Source: a virus
Length of the DNA stretch: 20,569 nt
Virus record (IMG/VR): IMGVR_UViG_3300044834_000099
Location: 1 to 20,569 of that record
Reading direction: 5' to 3' (one strand)
This document shows positions 7,611 to 14,518 of this stretch, in pieces. The notes beneath the pieces are model-generated. The model had not been told where the DNA came from. It saw only the letters and a program-made list of their open reading frames with translations, and did not search any database. Position 1 is the first letter of the stretch. The number at the start of each line of letters is the position of its first letter. The translations under genes were made by a program, and so were the position numbers.

Positions 7611-7951
7611 TGGAGCGCTATATCGGCCTCGCGGCCCTCGAGGGTAAGGCTCGCCGTGCACTGGTGCACGCGACGCTGCGGTCGGGAGTTCACCTGCTCG
7701 CGGAGATTGCGCCAGAGACTCCGGTCGACACCGGGGAGCTGCGGGGCTCGGAGCACCTCAGCGACATCGACCTTCGTGGCGACCGAGTAGAGCTCAAGGT
7801 CGTGGCGGCGGCTCCCCACGCGATCTACGTGCACGAACGCGACGAGTTGCAGCACGCGGTCGGCCAGGCCCATTTCGTTGAGGAGCCCCTGGTCCGCAAC
7901 CGGCGACGTTACCTCGACGACATCCGAGACGCCGCGCGGCGCGAGTTCTGA
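7607..7951 (+). CDS. HK97 gp10-like tail completion/neck protein
   Basis: This 114-residue protein matches the HK97 gp10-like pattern: APETPVDTGELRGS at about residues 38-51, a beta strand region, HAIYVHERDE, then VGQAHFVEEPL and a C-terminal helix. PxDTGxLRxS followed by YAxYVHE and a conserved F-x-E-x-P near the end is the family signature. Relatives help complete the tail or join it to the head. The start overlaps the stop of the previous gene (ATGA), and its own stop overlaps the next start (TGATG), so the four connector genes are translationally coupled. Confidence 0.82.
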   Translation: MMERYIGLAALEGKARRALVHATLRSGVHLLAEIAPETPVDTGELRGSEHLSDIDLRGDRVELKVVAAAPHAIYVHERDELQHAVGQAHFVEEPLVRNRRRYLDDIRDAARREF

Positions 7952-8424
7952 TGGCGGATCTCTTCCTCATCCGCGAGGTCCGCGCCTACCTGATCGCGCA
8001 GGGTGTAGTGCAGGCGGCCGAGACGGCGTCGACGGGCGACTACTCGCCGCCGCGATGTTGGCTCGACCCGAGAGATGGTGCCCCGGAGCCGAAGGTTGCG
8101 TCGGGTGAGGACGCCGTCGTCACGATCACCAGCACGCTGACGATCCCCGGCGAGTGGCTCGAGGGCAGGTACCTCGAGCAACGCATCGTCGAGATCACGA
8201 CGCGTGCTGGGTCGTCAGAGCGCGCGGAGCTCGTCCAGCGCCAGATCCGCAACGTCCTCGAAGAGCAGGTCAACACCTTCTTCGGCGACCTCCGCATCGA
8301 GTCGTCGAAGCTCTGGCGAGGCGACCAGAAGATCTCCTCCGACGCGACGTCCTATACCCGCAGCCAGAGCTTCGTCATCGCCGCACGAGTGAAGTCGCTC
8401 GCCGGGCTGCCGTACGCGTCGTAG
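7951..8424 (+). CDS. Probable tail terminator protein
   Basis: This 157-residue protein follows the gp10-like gene and precedes the tail tube gene region, the normal position of the tail terminator that caps the tube at the head-proximal end. It has an N-terminal helix (FLIREVRAYLIAQGVVQ), a beta region with AVVTITSTLTIPGEWLEG and YLEQRIVEITTRAG, a helix (ERAELVQRQIRNVLEEQ), and a final strand pair with the Y-x-R-x-QSFVIAARV pattern. This mixed alpha/beta order fits lambda gpU-like terminators and the actinophage minor capsid proteins at this locus. The last four codons and the stop lie within the first copy of a 23-base tandem duplication. Confidence 0.6.
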   Translation: MADLFLIREVRAYLIAQGVVQAAETASTGDYSPPRCWLDPRDGAPEPKVASGEDAVVTITSTLTIPGEWLEGRYLEQRIVEITTRAGSSERAELVQRQIRNVLEEQVNTFFGDLRIESSKLWRGDQKISSDATSYTRSQSFVIAARVKSLAGLPYAS

Positions 8425-8455
8425 GCCCCTGACCGTACGCGTCGTAGGCCCCCGA
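8410..8455 (+). repeat. 23-bp tandem duplication across a stop codon
   Basis: Two adjacent 23-base units, 8410-8432 and 8433-8455, both begin CCGTACGCGTCGTAGGCCCC and differ at one base (T against C near the end). The first unit contains the final codons and TAG stop of the tail-terminator-like gene. The second lies in the spacer. The near identity points to a recent duplication. No function is evident. Confidence 0.9.
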
Positions 8456-8526
8456 CCTGCCGCGCCCCCGGGGCGTGGCTCCCCTATCCCCGTCGTCACC
8501 CCGAGCCCTGGGAGGGGCTACACGTC
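8425..8526 (+). other. Spacer before the tail module
   Basis: This is one of the longer gaps in the window. It holds the second copy of the 23-base duplication, a GC-rich hairpin candidate around 8462-8476 (CGCCC / GGGCG with a very short loop), and a ribosome binding site, GGGAGGGG, at 8510-8517 for the next gene. The last element can be partly sequestered, because AGCCC (8504-8508) pairs with GGGCT (8515-8519). No promoter that I would call is visible. Confidence 0.45.
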
Positions 8527-8871
8527 ATGAGCGACCGCTACTTCAAGCTGAAGGACCACATCGGCGTCGAGCCCGACCTGATCGAGGAGGACGGGCAGCC
8601 GGTCGAGAACCCGAAGGCCGGCGAGCTTCAGCCGCTCGTCGAGGTCGGCCTCAAGGTAGAGGTTCCGACGATCGTGCAGGGCAAGGTCGCGAGCGCCACG
8701 GATTCGGTGACGCTCAAGCCGATCCCCGGCACCCGCATCCTCAAGGTCAACAAGGCCGCACACGCGAACGGCCTCCTGCAGTCGGGCAACTGGGACGAGG
8801 TCGACCCGCCCGACGAGAAGGCCCTCAAGGACGCGCGCGGCGAGACCGCGGCGTCTCGGGAGGTGAAGTAG
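8527..8871 (+). CDS. Small protein of unknown function preceding tail tube
   Basis: I do not recognise this 114-residue protein. It is acidic and probably soluble. A charged N-terminal part (MSDRYFKLKDHIGVEPDLIEEDG) is followed by a beta-rich centre (LVEVGLKVEVPTIVQGKVASATDSVTLKPIPG). The end reads GLLQSGNWDEVDPPDEKALKDARG. The LLxSGNWxEVDPP stretch resembles the end of small proteins near actinophage head and tail genes whose role is unknown. It has a strong ribosome binding site, and its stop codon directly abuts the tail tube ATG, so it is very likely translated. A role in tail tube assembly or as a tail or head accessory is a guess from position. Confidence 0.6.
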   Translation: MSDRYFKLKDHIGVEPDLIEEDGQPVENPKAGELQPLVEVGLKVEVPTIVQGKVASATDSVTLKPIPGTRILKVNKAAHANGLLQSGNWDEVDPPDEKALKDARGETAASREVK

Positions 8872-9909
8872 ATGAGCGAGGTCATCGAGTCCGGTGTCGG
8901 CACGATCAACTACGTGCCGCAGAGCGCCAAGGGCAGCGTCCCGACGGCGGCGAGCACCGCGGTAGGGACGAACCGGCCGAAGGCGGCCAACGGCACCGAG
9001 CTGAAGCCGAACAAGCGCGGCGACAGTGAGGAGTACGTCGACGGCAACGCGTGGGGCTCGCCGAGTCAGTACACGGTCGGCACCGGCGGCCAGGTCGGCC
9101 AGGTCGTTATCCAGCCGCAGCCCGAGAATGCCCCGCTGTTCCTCGCCCAGCTCGTCGCGACCGACGTCGTGACCGGTGCGGGCGACCCCTACACCCACAC
9201 GATCACGACGGGCGCGACATCCGGCAAGTACGGCGGCTGGTATCAGAAGACTGGTTCGGTGATCGGCCCCGCCCGCCAGCTCTACTGGGACTCGAAGATC
9301 GGCAAGCTCACGTGGGAGTGCGGCCAGGAGCAGTACACCGCGCACATGACGATGGAGATCATGGCGCTCAAGCCGAGCCAGGCGTTTGCAACCGACCCGG
9401 CGAAGACCGAGGACACCTCCGACCCGTACCTCTGGTCTGAGAGCGATGGTCAGGTTGTGTTCGACGCGACCACGCTCGGCGACGTCAACGGTGAGGTCTT
9501 CGAGTTCGACACGGGCATGGAGGCCTACTGGGGCAACAGCATGGAGCCCGCCCAGCTCGTCGCCAAGAAGGGCATCATCACCCGCACGCTGAAGACGGTC
9601 GTGACCGACGACACGCTGCTCAAGTTCAATAAGGCGGTCTACAACAACACGGCGCCGTCCGCCGGCGACCGGCCGGTCAAGGACGTTTTCTACGCGAGCA
9701 TCGTCAACAAGTACGCGCGGTCGGCGACGCGCTACTTCCAGATCACCACGCCGCGCGTCGCGATCAAGGCGGACGACCTCGCCGTCGGCCCGCGTGCCGA
9801 GGGGGGCACCGTCCCGATCGAGTTCGGCGGCCAGTGCCTCAAGAGCGGCGCCACGCCCGCTGCCACGATCGTGGCCCTGACCGGCGACGCGACGTCGTAC
9901 GCGGCATAG
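8872..9909 (+). CDS. Major tail tube protein
   Basis: This protein polymerises around the tape measure to form the tail tube. At 345 residues it is within the range for siphovirus tube proteins that carry an extra domain. The N-terminus (SGVGTINYVPQSAKGSVPTAAS) resembles that of actinophage tube proteins. Characteristic beta-strand stretches include GGQVGQVVIQPQPENAPLFLAQL, DPYTHTITTG, ARQLYWDSKIGKLTWE and AHMTMEIMALKPSQ. Another strand block (YFQITTPRVAIKADDLAVGP) precedes the end GGTVPIEFGGQCLKSG, typical of the last strands. It directly precedes the chaperone genes and tape measure, which is the conserved order. No signal peptide or membrane segment is seen. Confidence 0.85.
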   Translation: MSEVIESGVGTINYVPQSAKGSVPTAASTAVGTNRPKAANGTELKPNKRGDSEEYVDGNAWGSPSQYTVGTGGQVGQVVIQPQPENAPLFLAQLVATDVVTGAGDPYTHTITTGATSGKYGGWYQKTGSVIGPARQLYWDSKIGKLTWECGQEQYTAHMTMEIMALKPSQAFATDPAKTEDTSDPYLWSESDGQVVFDATTLGDVNGEVFEFDTGMEAYWGNSMEPAQLVAKKGIITRTLKTVVTDDTLLKFNKAVYNNTAPSAGDRPVKDVFYASIVNKYARSATRYFQITTPRVAIKADDLAVGPRAEGGTVPIEFGGQCLKSGATPAATIVALTGDATSYAA

Positions 9910-9910
9910 C

Positions 9911-10639
9911 GTGGCCGCCACGACGAGCGGGCGGCCCCGTGCCGCCCGCGTAACGCCCGTGCCCCTGCCGGTCGTCACGGTCGCCCGGATGGAGGAGTTC
10001 ACCCTGCTGATCGAGCGGGCCGTCTCAGAGAAGACGAGTGTCTTCATCGACGCGCAGAACGACTACCGGGAGAAGCACCGCGAGGCGACCGACCGGCCAC
10101 TGACCGCGCAGGAGGCGGCGCAGATCGCGGCGGCGATGACCGACGCGCTCGGCAAGAATGTCCAGGACGATCCGGGCGGCGCGGTCCGCCAGATCCAGGA
10201 GTCGGGGTTGCGCGCCTACGACGAGCCGACCGGCGTCGAGGTCCTGTTCGCCGCCGGCCTGGCCACCGCGCCCGCGATGCTCGACATCGCGCTGCAACTC
10301 GTCGCGTTGATCGAGCTGCCCGAGGATGCATTCGAGCAGGCCCGTGAGGCGGCCACTCTCGACGACTCGATCGCCGAGGCCCGGCGGGCGCTGTCGAAGC
10401 TCCCGGTCGCCGACGCACGCTCGCGTGCGATCAAGGCGGTCGACCACCTGACGAGCGCGATGGGAGTGGCGCCGGGGGAAGCGGTGCGCCTGGTCACGCG
10501 CCTGGTCGGTCAGGCGATGGGTCAGGCGCTCCAGATGAACCCGCAGCTCGGCTCAGCATTGTCGTCCTTGGTGGGCTCGCTCGACTCGGCTGGTCCCGGC
10601 GAGCCGTCCTCTACGACACCCCCTACCGAGACGCCGTAG
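9911..10639 (+). CDS. Tail assembly chaperone (gpG-like, unshifted product)
   Basis: This is the short product of the chaperone pair that binds the tape measure and helps tube proteins polymerise. The 242-residue protein starts with GTG one base after the tail tube stop. It has a variable N-terminus, a helical core (EEFTLLIERAVSEKTSVFIDA, LTAQEAAQIAAAMTDAL, VEVLFAAGLATAPAMLDIALQL) and a low-complexity S/T/P/G-rich end (SSTTPPTETP). Its position between tube and tape measure is the normal one for gpG homologues. The reading frame shifted by -1 remains open across the 3' end of this gene and runs to 10815, where the tape measure begins, as expected for gpGT production. Confidence 0.75.
   Translation: MAATTSGRPRAARVTPVPLPVVTVARMEEFTLLIERAVSEKTSVFIDAQNDYREKHREATDRPLTAQEAAQIAAAMTDALGKNVQDDPGGAVRQIQESGLRAYDEPTGVEVLFAAGLATAPAMLDIALQLVALIELPEDAFEQAREAATLDDSIAEARRALSKLPVADARSRAIKAVDHLTSAMGVAPGEAVRLVTRLVGQAMGQALQMNPQLGSALSSLVGSLDSAGPGEPSSTTPPTETP
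10474..10624 (+). promoter_or_regulatory. Candidate -1 frameshift region
   Basis: Both reading frames are open here and encode plausible protein near the 3' end. Two slippery candidates occur in the chaperone frame. One is GGGGGAA at 10474-10480 (reading CCG GGG GAA), where the P-site GGG re-pairs perfectly after a -1 slip but GAA does not. The other is CCC CCT at 10619-10624, where a proline tRNA on CCT can move back to CCC. Neither is a textbook X-XXY-YYZ heptamer, so the exact site is uncertain. Confidence 0.35.
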
Positions 10640-10815
10640 CGCTCCTTCGCATGTTCGAGCGCGACGACAGGGACACCCACCGGCGCATGATGCTCGCCGT
10701 CCACGGCATCGACCTGCCCGACGACGGGCCGCCCAAGCCGGGCCAGACCAAGCCCCGCACTGGGCTGCGGTCGTTCCACGACCGCATCGCGCGCAAGCTG
10801 AAGGGGCGCAGGTAG
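10624..10815 (+). CDS. -1 frame extension of tail assembly chaperone (gpT-like part)
   Basis: This short segment is open in the frame one base behind the chaperone and ends with TAG at 10813-10815, one base before the GTG of the tape measure. It reads YRDAVALLRMFERDDRDTHR, then RMMLAVHGIDLPDD, a proline/lysine linker, and GLRSFHDRIARKLKGRR. In the shifted frame the upstream codons also look protein-like (GWSRRAVLYDTP). The only ATG, at 10651, has no ribosome binding site, so translation most likely comes from -1 frameshifting on the 9911 gene, as in lambda gpG/gpGT and most siphoviruses. The fusion would have roughly 300 residues. The start given here is only the first codon after the downstream slip candidate. 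The basic C-terminus may be the part that contacts the tape measure. Confidence 0.65.
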   Translation, partial: YRDAVALLRMFERDDRDTHRRMMLAVHGIDLPDDGPPKPGQTKPRTGLRSFHDRIARKLKGRR

Positions 10816-10816
10816 G

Positions 10817-13800
10817 GTGTCGCTCGACGCCGGCTCGGTCTACGCCACGCTCGGAGGCCGGTTCAACCGCTCCGGGTTCGTCGCGTTCGACAGCGCGATG
10901 CACAAGTCGAGCCGCAGCGTCGACGTGTTCGAGCGCGGTATGGGCCGGTCGATGTCGCGCTCGTCGCGCGCTCTCCATTCGATGGGCCGTGCTGCGACCC
11001 AGGCCGCCGGGCTCGGCGCGGCTGGCGGGGTCCTGGCGCTCGGCTACGCGATGGTCGGGACGGTCAAGAAGGCCGCCGACTTTGAGGCTCAGCTGTCCTC
11101 GCTCGCGTCCGTGTCGGGCGCGAACGGACGGCAGATGGAGAGCTTCAAGAAGCAGGCGCTCGACGCCGGCGCGGCGACAAAGTACAGCGCCCTCCAGGCC
11201 GCCGAGGCGCAGACCGAGCTGGCCAAGGGCGGCATGTCCGTCAGGGACATCATCGGTGGTGGCCTAAAGGGAGCGCTCGGCCTCGCCGCCGCAGGTGAGC
11301 TCGACCTCGCCGCCGCGGCCGCCTACACCGCGAACGCGATGAATCTGTTCGGCCTGCAGGGCAACCAGGCCACCCACGTCGCCGACGCGCTCGCCTCTGC
11401 AGCGAATCGCACGACAGCAGACGTCGGCGACTTCGGGATGGCCCTCACCCAGGGAGGCTCGGCGGCGAAGGCGGCCGGCCTGTCGTTCGACCAGACGATT
11501 GCGGCGCTCGAGGCGCTCGCGTCGATCGGTGTCAAGGGCTCCGACGCCGGCACGTCGCTGAAGGCGGCCCTGACCCAGCTCGCGTCTCCGACGAAGCAGT
11601 CGGCCGGCCTGATGGAGGAGCTCGGACTCAAGTTCTTCGACGCGCACGGGAAGATGAAGCCGGTCGCCGACATCGCCGGGATGCTCCGCGAGCGGCTCGG
11701 CGGGCTGACGAAGGAGCAGCGCCTCCAAGCGGCCACCACACTGGTCGGCACGGACGGCATGCGCGCCCTGCTCGCGCTCTACGACGCGGGGCCGCGGAAG
11801 ATCAAGGACTTCGAGCAGGGCCTCGCCCGCCACGGCACCGCCGCCGAGGTCGCGGCGAAGAAGCAGGACAACCTGAAGGGCAAGCTCGAGAACCTCCAGG
11901 GGTCGCTCGAGACCGCGGCGATCGTCATCGGCACCGAGATGATTCCGGTGCTGCAGGACGCGGCGGTGGACCTGACGGACTTCGTCAACAGGGCAGCCGC
12001 GAGCGGCGACATCAAGCACCTCGGCGAGGACCTCGCGAGCGGGCTGCGCACGGCGATCGGTGCGGTCCCGGACATCGTCCACGGCATCGGCCAGATCGGC
12101 AGCACAGCCGGCGACGCGATCGGCACGGTCAGCGGCCTCGTCAACGCGCTCGGTGGGATCGACACAGTGGGCCCGGCTCTGCTCGGTGCCGTCGCCGGGT
12201 TCGCAGCCTTCCGCGTCGTGGCGGCGATCACCCCCACGGTCATCGGGCTTGCGACGGCGCTCGGCGATGTCGCACTGGCCGCGCGCGCCGGCGGGGCCGC
12301 GTTCGCCGCCTCCACGCTCATCTCGATGGTCAACCCGGTTACCGCGGTAGCGGTCGCGTTCGTCGCCCTCGGCGCCGCCCTCGCGCTGGCAGCAGGCCAG
12401 GAGAGCTACGAGGAGCGCATCGCCCGACAGTCCGCCGAGGCGAAACGCGCGCAGGCCGACGCGGTCCGGGCACTCGGGGAAGCGGAGCGGTCGTCGGCCG
12501 ACGCGACCCTGTCGGCACGACGCGCCGACATCGAGCACGAGCGGGCGGTAGCGCACTTCAACCAGGTCCGCAAGACCGCGACCAAGGGCTCACTCGAATA
12601 CCGCGACGCGCAGCTGCGCGTCCGAGAGACCGCCGCTCAGGCCGCCGAGGCGCACCGCCGCGAGGCCGGCGAGACCAAGAAGCGCGTCGACGCCGCAAAA
12701 GAGGAGGTCGGGGTCGCCGAGCGCCGCGAGCGGACAACCGCCAAGGAGCTGGCGCTCCAGCAGAAGCTCAACCGCACGAGCGGCGGCGACCGCAACCCGG
12801 CCGTGATCGACGCGACGAAGCGCCACGAGGAGGCGCTCCGGAGGCTCGAGTCAGCCAACCTCCGCGCCGCCATCTCCGAGATCAACTACCAGCGCGCACT
12901 ACAGGGCGCCGGCCCGGTCCACCGCAAGAACGCGGTCGCCATCCACGACCTGTTTGCCCTCTACAACCACCTTCCGAAGCGTGTCGTCACCGCCCTGATG
13001 GCGACCGACGAGAACGCGGTCGGGAAGATCGGCCGGCTGGCGGTCAAACTCGCCGGGCTCGGGAAGAGACGCACCGTGGCCAGGATCCTCGCGTCGTCGG
13101 ACACGGCGGAGGAGGCGATCAGGCGGCTTCAGCGCTATCTCAACAGCCTGCGCGACAAGAACATCACAGTCACGACGACCGAGCGGCGGGTCATCAAGGG
13201 ATCGCCGTCGATGCCGTCAGCACGCGGGCACGCGACCGGCCACAAGACGAGGGGTCCCGAGGTCGCGCTGATCGGCGAGGGTGCAGCGCCCGAGTACGTG
13301 ATCCCGACAGAGCCCCGCTTCAGGGGCCGCGGCGTCGAGCTGTGGATGCAGGCCGGCCACGACCTCGGTATCCCCGGCTTCCGCGCCGGCGTCCGCAAGC
13401 CCGGCGCCAAGCCCGCGGCGCCGGCGGCGAAGAAGAAGCCGCCCAAGCGCTTCATCCCGAAGCCGCGCGACCCACTCAGGCTGCCGGTGGAGGACATCGA
13501 GCACCAGGCCGAAACCGCGAAGGGCAAGTACCAGGACGAGCAGAACAAGGTCCAAGACCTCGAGCGCACCGCCAACCAGAAGCGCACGAAGTCCAACACC
13601 GCCGAGCGCGCCCGCGCACGGGCGAAGCTGCCCGCCGCCAAGCGCCTGCGCGACAAGCTCCACGCGATCTACAAGCAGCGCCAGAAGGAGGCGAAGGAGG
13701 CGCGCCGCTACCAGAACGCGATCAAGGAGCAGGAGCAGCTCGTCGAGATCGCCCGCGGGCAGATGGAGCTCGCCGACAAGAACGACGACCAACACGCCTA

Positions 13801-14518
13801 CGAAACGGCAAAGGGCCGGCGCGCCACCGCGCTGACGGCTCTCGAGACGCTGATCGACGACGCGCAGAAGCACGTCAAAAAGGGCTCCGACTACTACAAC
13901 CAGCTGCAGATCGAGCTGGGGCAACTCGCGCTCGACCAAAAAGACCTCGCCGACGCAGCCAATCAGCCGGAGCAGGCAGCGACCGACCCGTTCACCCTGA
14001 CGCCAGAGCAGCAGGCGCAGCTCGACCAGCTCGAGGCGGGCATCGCGCTCGCCGAGCTGACGCCGACACTCGAGGACGACAAGGCGGCGGTCGGCGCGCT
14101 CACCGTGTTCCGCGAGGGGATCCTCTCGTCGCTGCAGCAACGCGGCGCCCCGTCCGGCGCGATCCGCGACGCCGCCCGCGACGTGAAGTCCGCGCGCGAT
14201 GAGCTGGCCGGCTTGGCCGGCGGAGGCACGTCGAGCGCGAGCGTGGCCGACAACCCGGACCTCCAGGCCCAGCTCGATCAGGAGCGCCAGCGCCGCCAGG
14301 TGACAGACAACGCCCTGCGTCTCTCCGAGGCAGCCCTCGCGACCTTCGGCCCGGCCGGCTCGACACCGCCGGGCAGTAGCGGTAACGCGCTGACCGTCAA
14401 CGTGAACAGTCTCGTCCCGCCGAACCGACAGTGGATCGACGAGATCGGCCGGCTAGCCACAGACGGCCAGGGGTCGCAGGGCTACCGGCAAGCGCCGCGC
14501 GAACGGATCGGGGTCTAG
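10817..14518 (+). CDS. Tail tape measure protein
   Basis: This 1233-residue protein sets tail length and is ejected through the tube during infection. The N-terminal region (about 80-380) matches the PhageMin_Tail/TIGR01760 core: KKAADFEAQLSSLASVSG, YSALQAAEAQTELAKGG, SFDQTIAALEALASIGVKGSDAGTSLK, and LVGTDGMRALLAL. A hydrophobic stretch (about 449-525) can span membranes. A coiled coil follows (about 528-695). Near 803-845 is HATGHKTRGPEVALIGEGAAPEYVIP, a motif common in tape measures. A second charged helical region (about 892-1058) comes next. The C-terminus (ALTVNVNSL ... GQGSQGYRQAPRERIGV) is typical of actinophage tape measures. No lysozyme or peptidase motif was seen. At about 0.15 nm per residue the tail would be roughly 185 nm. 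The GTG start lies one base after the chaperone extension stop. Confidence 0.92.
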   Translation: MSLDAGSVYATLGGRFNRSGFVAFDSAMHKSSRSVDVFERGMGRSMSRSSRALHSMGRAATQAAGLGAAGGVLALGYAMVGTVKKAADFEAQLSSLASVSGANGRQMESFKKQALDAGAATKYSALQAAEAQTELAKGGMSVRDIIGGGLKGALGLAAAGELDLAAAAAYTANAMNLFGLQGNQATHVADALASAANRTTADVGDFGMALTQGGSAAKAAGLSFDQTIAALEALASIGVKGSDAGTSLKAALTQLASPTKQSAGLMEELGLKFFDAHGKMKPVADIAGMLRERLGGLTKEQRLQAATTLVGTDGMRALLALYDAGPRKIKDFEQGLARHGTAAEVAAKKQDNLKGKLENLQGSLETAAIVIGTEMIPVLQDAAVDLTDFVNRAAASGDIKHLGEDLASGLRTAIGAVPDIVHGIGQIGSTAGDAIGTVSGLVNALGGIDTVGPALLGAVAGFAAFRVVAAITPTVIGLATALGDVALAARAGGAAFAASTLISMVNPVTAVAVAFVALGAALALAAGQESYEERIARQSAEAKRAQADAVRALGEAERSSADATLSARRADIEHERAVAHFNQVRKTATKGSLEYRDAQLRVRETAAQAAEAHRREAGETKKRVDAAKEEVGVAERRERTTAKELALQQKLNRTSGGDRNPAVIDATKRHEEALRRLESANLRAAISEINYQRALQGAGPVHRKNAVAIHDLFALYNHLPKRVVTALMATDENAVGKIGRLAVKLAGLGKRRTVARILASSDTAEEAIRRLQRYLNSLRDKNITVTTTERRVIKGSPSMPSARGHATGHKTRGPEVALIGEGAAPEYVIPTEPRFRGRGVELWMQAGHDLGIPGFRAGVRKPGAKPAAPAAKKKPPKRFIPKPRDPLRLPVEDIEHQAETAKGKYQDEQNKVQDLERTANQKRTKSNTAERARARAKLPAAKRLRDKLHAIYKQRQKEAKEARRYQNAIKEQEQLVEIARGQMELADKNDDQHAYETAKGRRATALTALETLIDDAQKHVKKGSDYYNQLQIELGQLALDQKDLADAANQPEQAATDPFTLTPEQQAQLDQLEAGIALAELTPTLEDDKAAVGALTVFREGILSSLQQRGAPSGAIRDAARDVKSARDELAGLAGGGTSSASVADNPDLQAQLDQERQRRQVTDNALRLSEAALATFGPAGSTPPGSSGNALTVNVNSLVPPNRQWIDEIGRLATDGQGSQGYRQAPRERIGV

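Noticed and set aside
8462-8476. Terminator in the spacer before the tail module
   Set aside because: The GC-rich near-palindrome allows only about a 5-bp stem with a three-base loop and has no T tract, so I did not list it as a terminator.
8518-10047. 509-codon open frame on the minus strand opposite the tail tube gene
   Set aside because: It lies opposite a well-supported tail tube gene, its product is a V/R/L/D-rich low-information sequence, and it lacks a ribosome binding site. Long antisense frames are common in GC-rich DNA.
11264-12556. 430-codon open frame on the minus strand opposite the tape measure
   Set aside because: It is an R/G/E-rich shadow of the tape measure codons with no recognisable motif.
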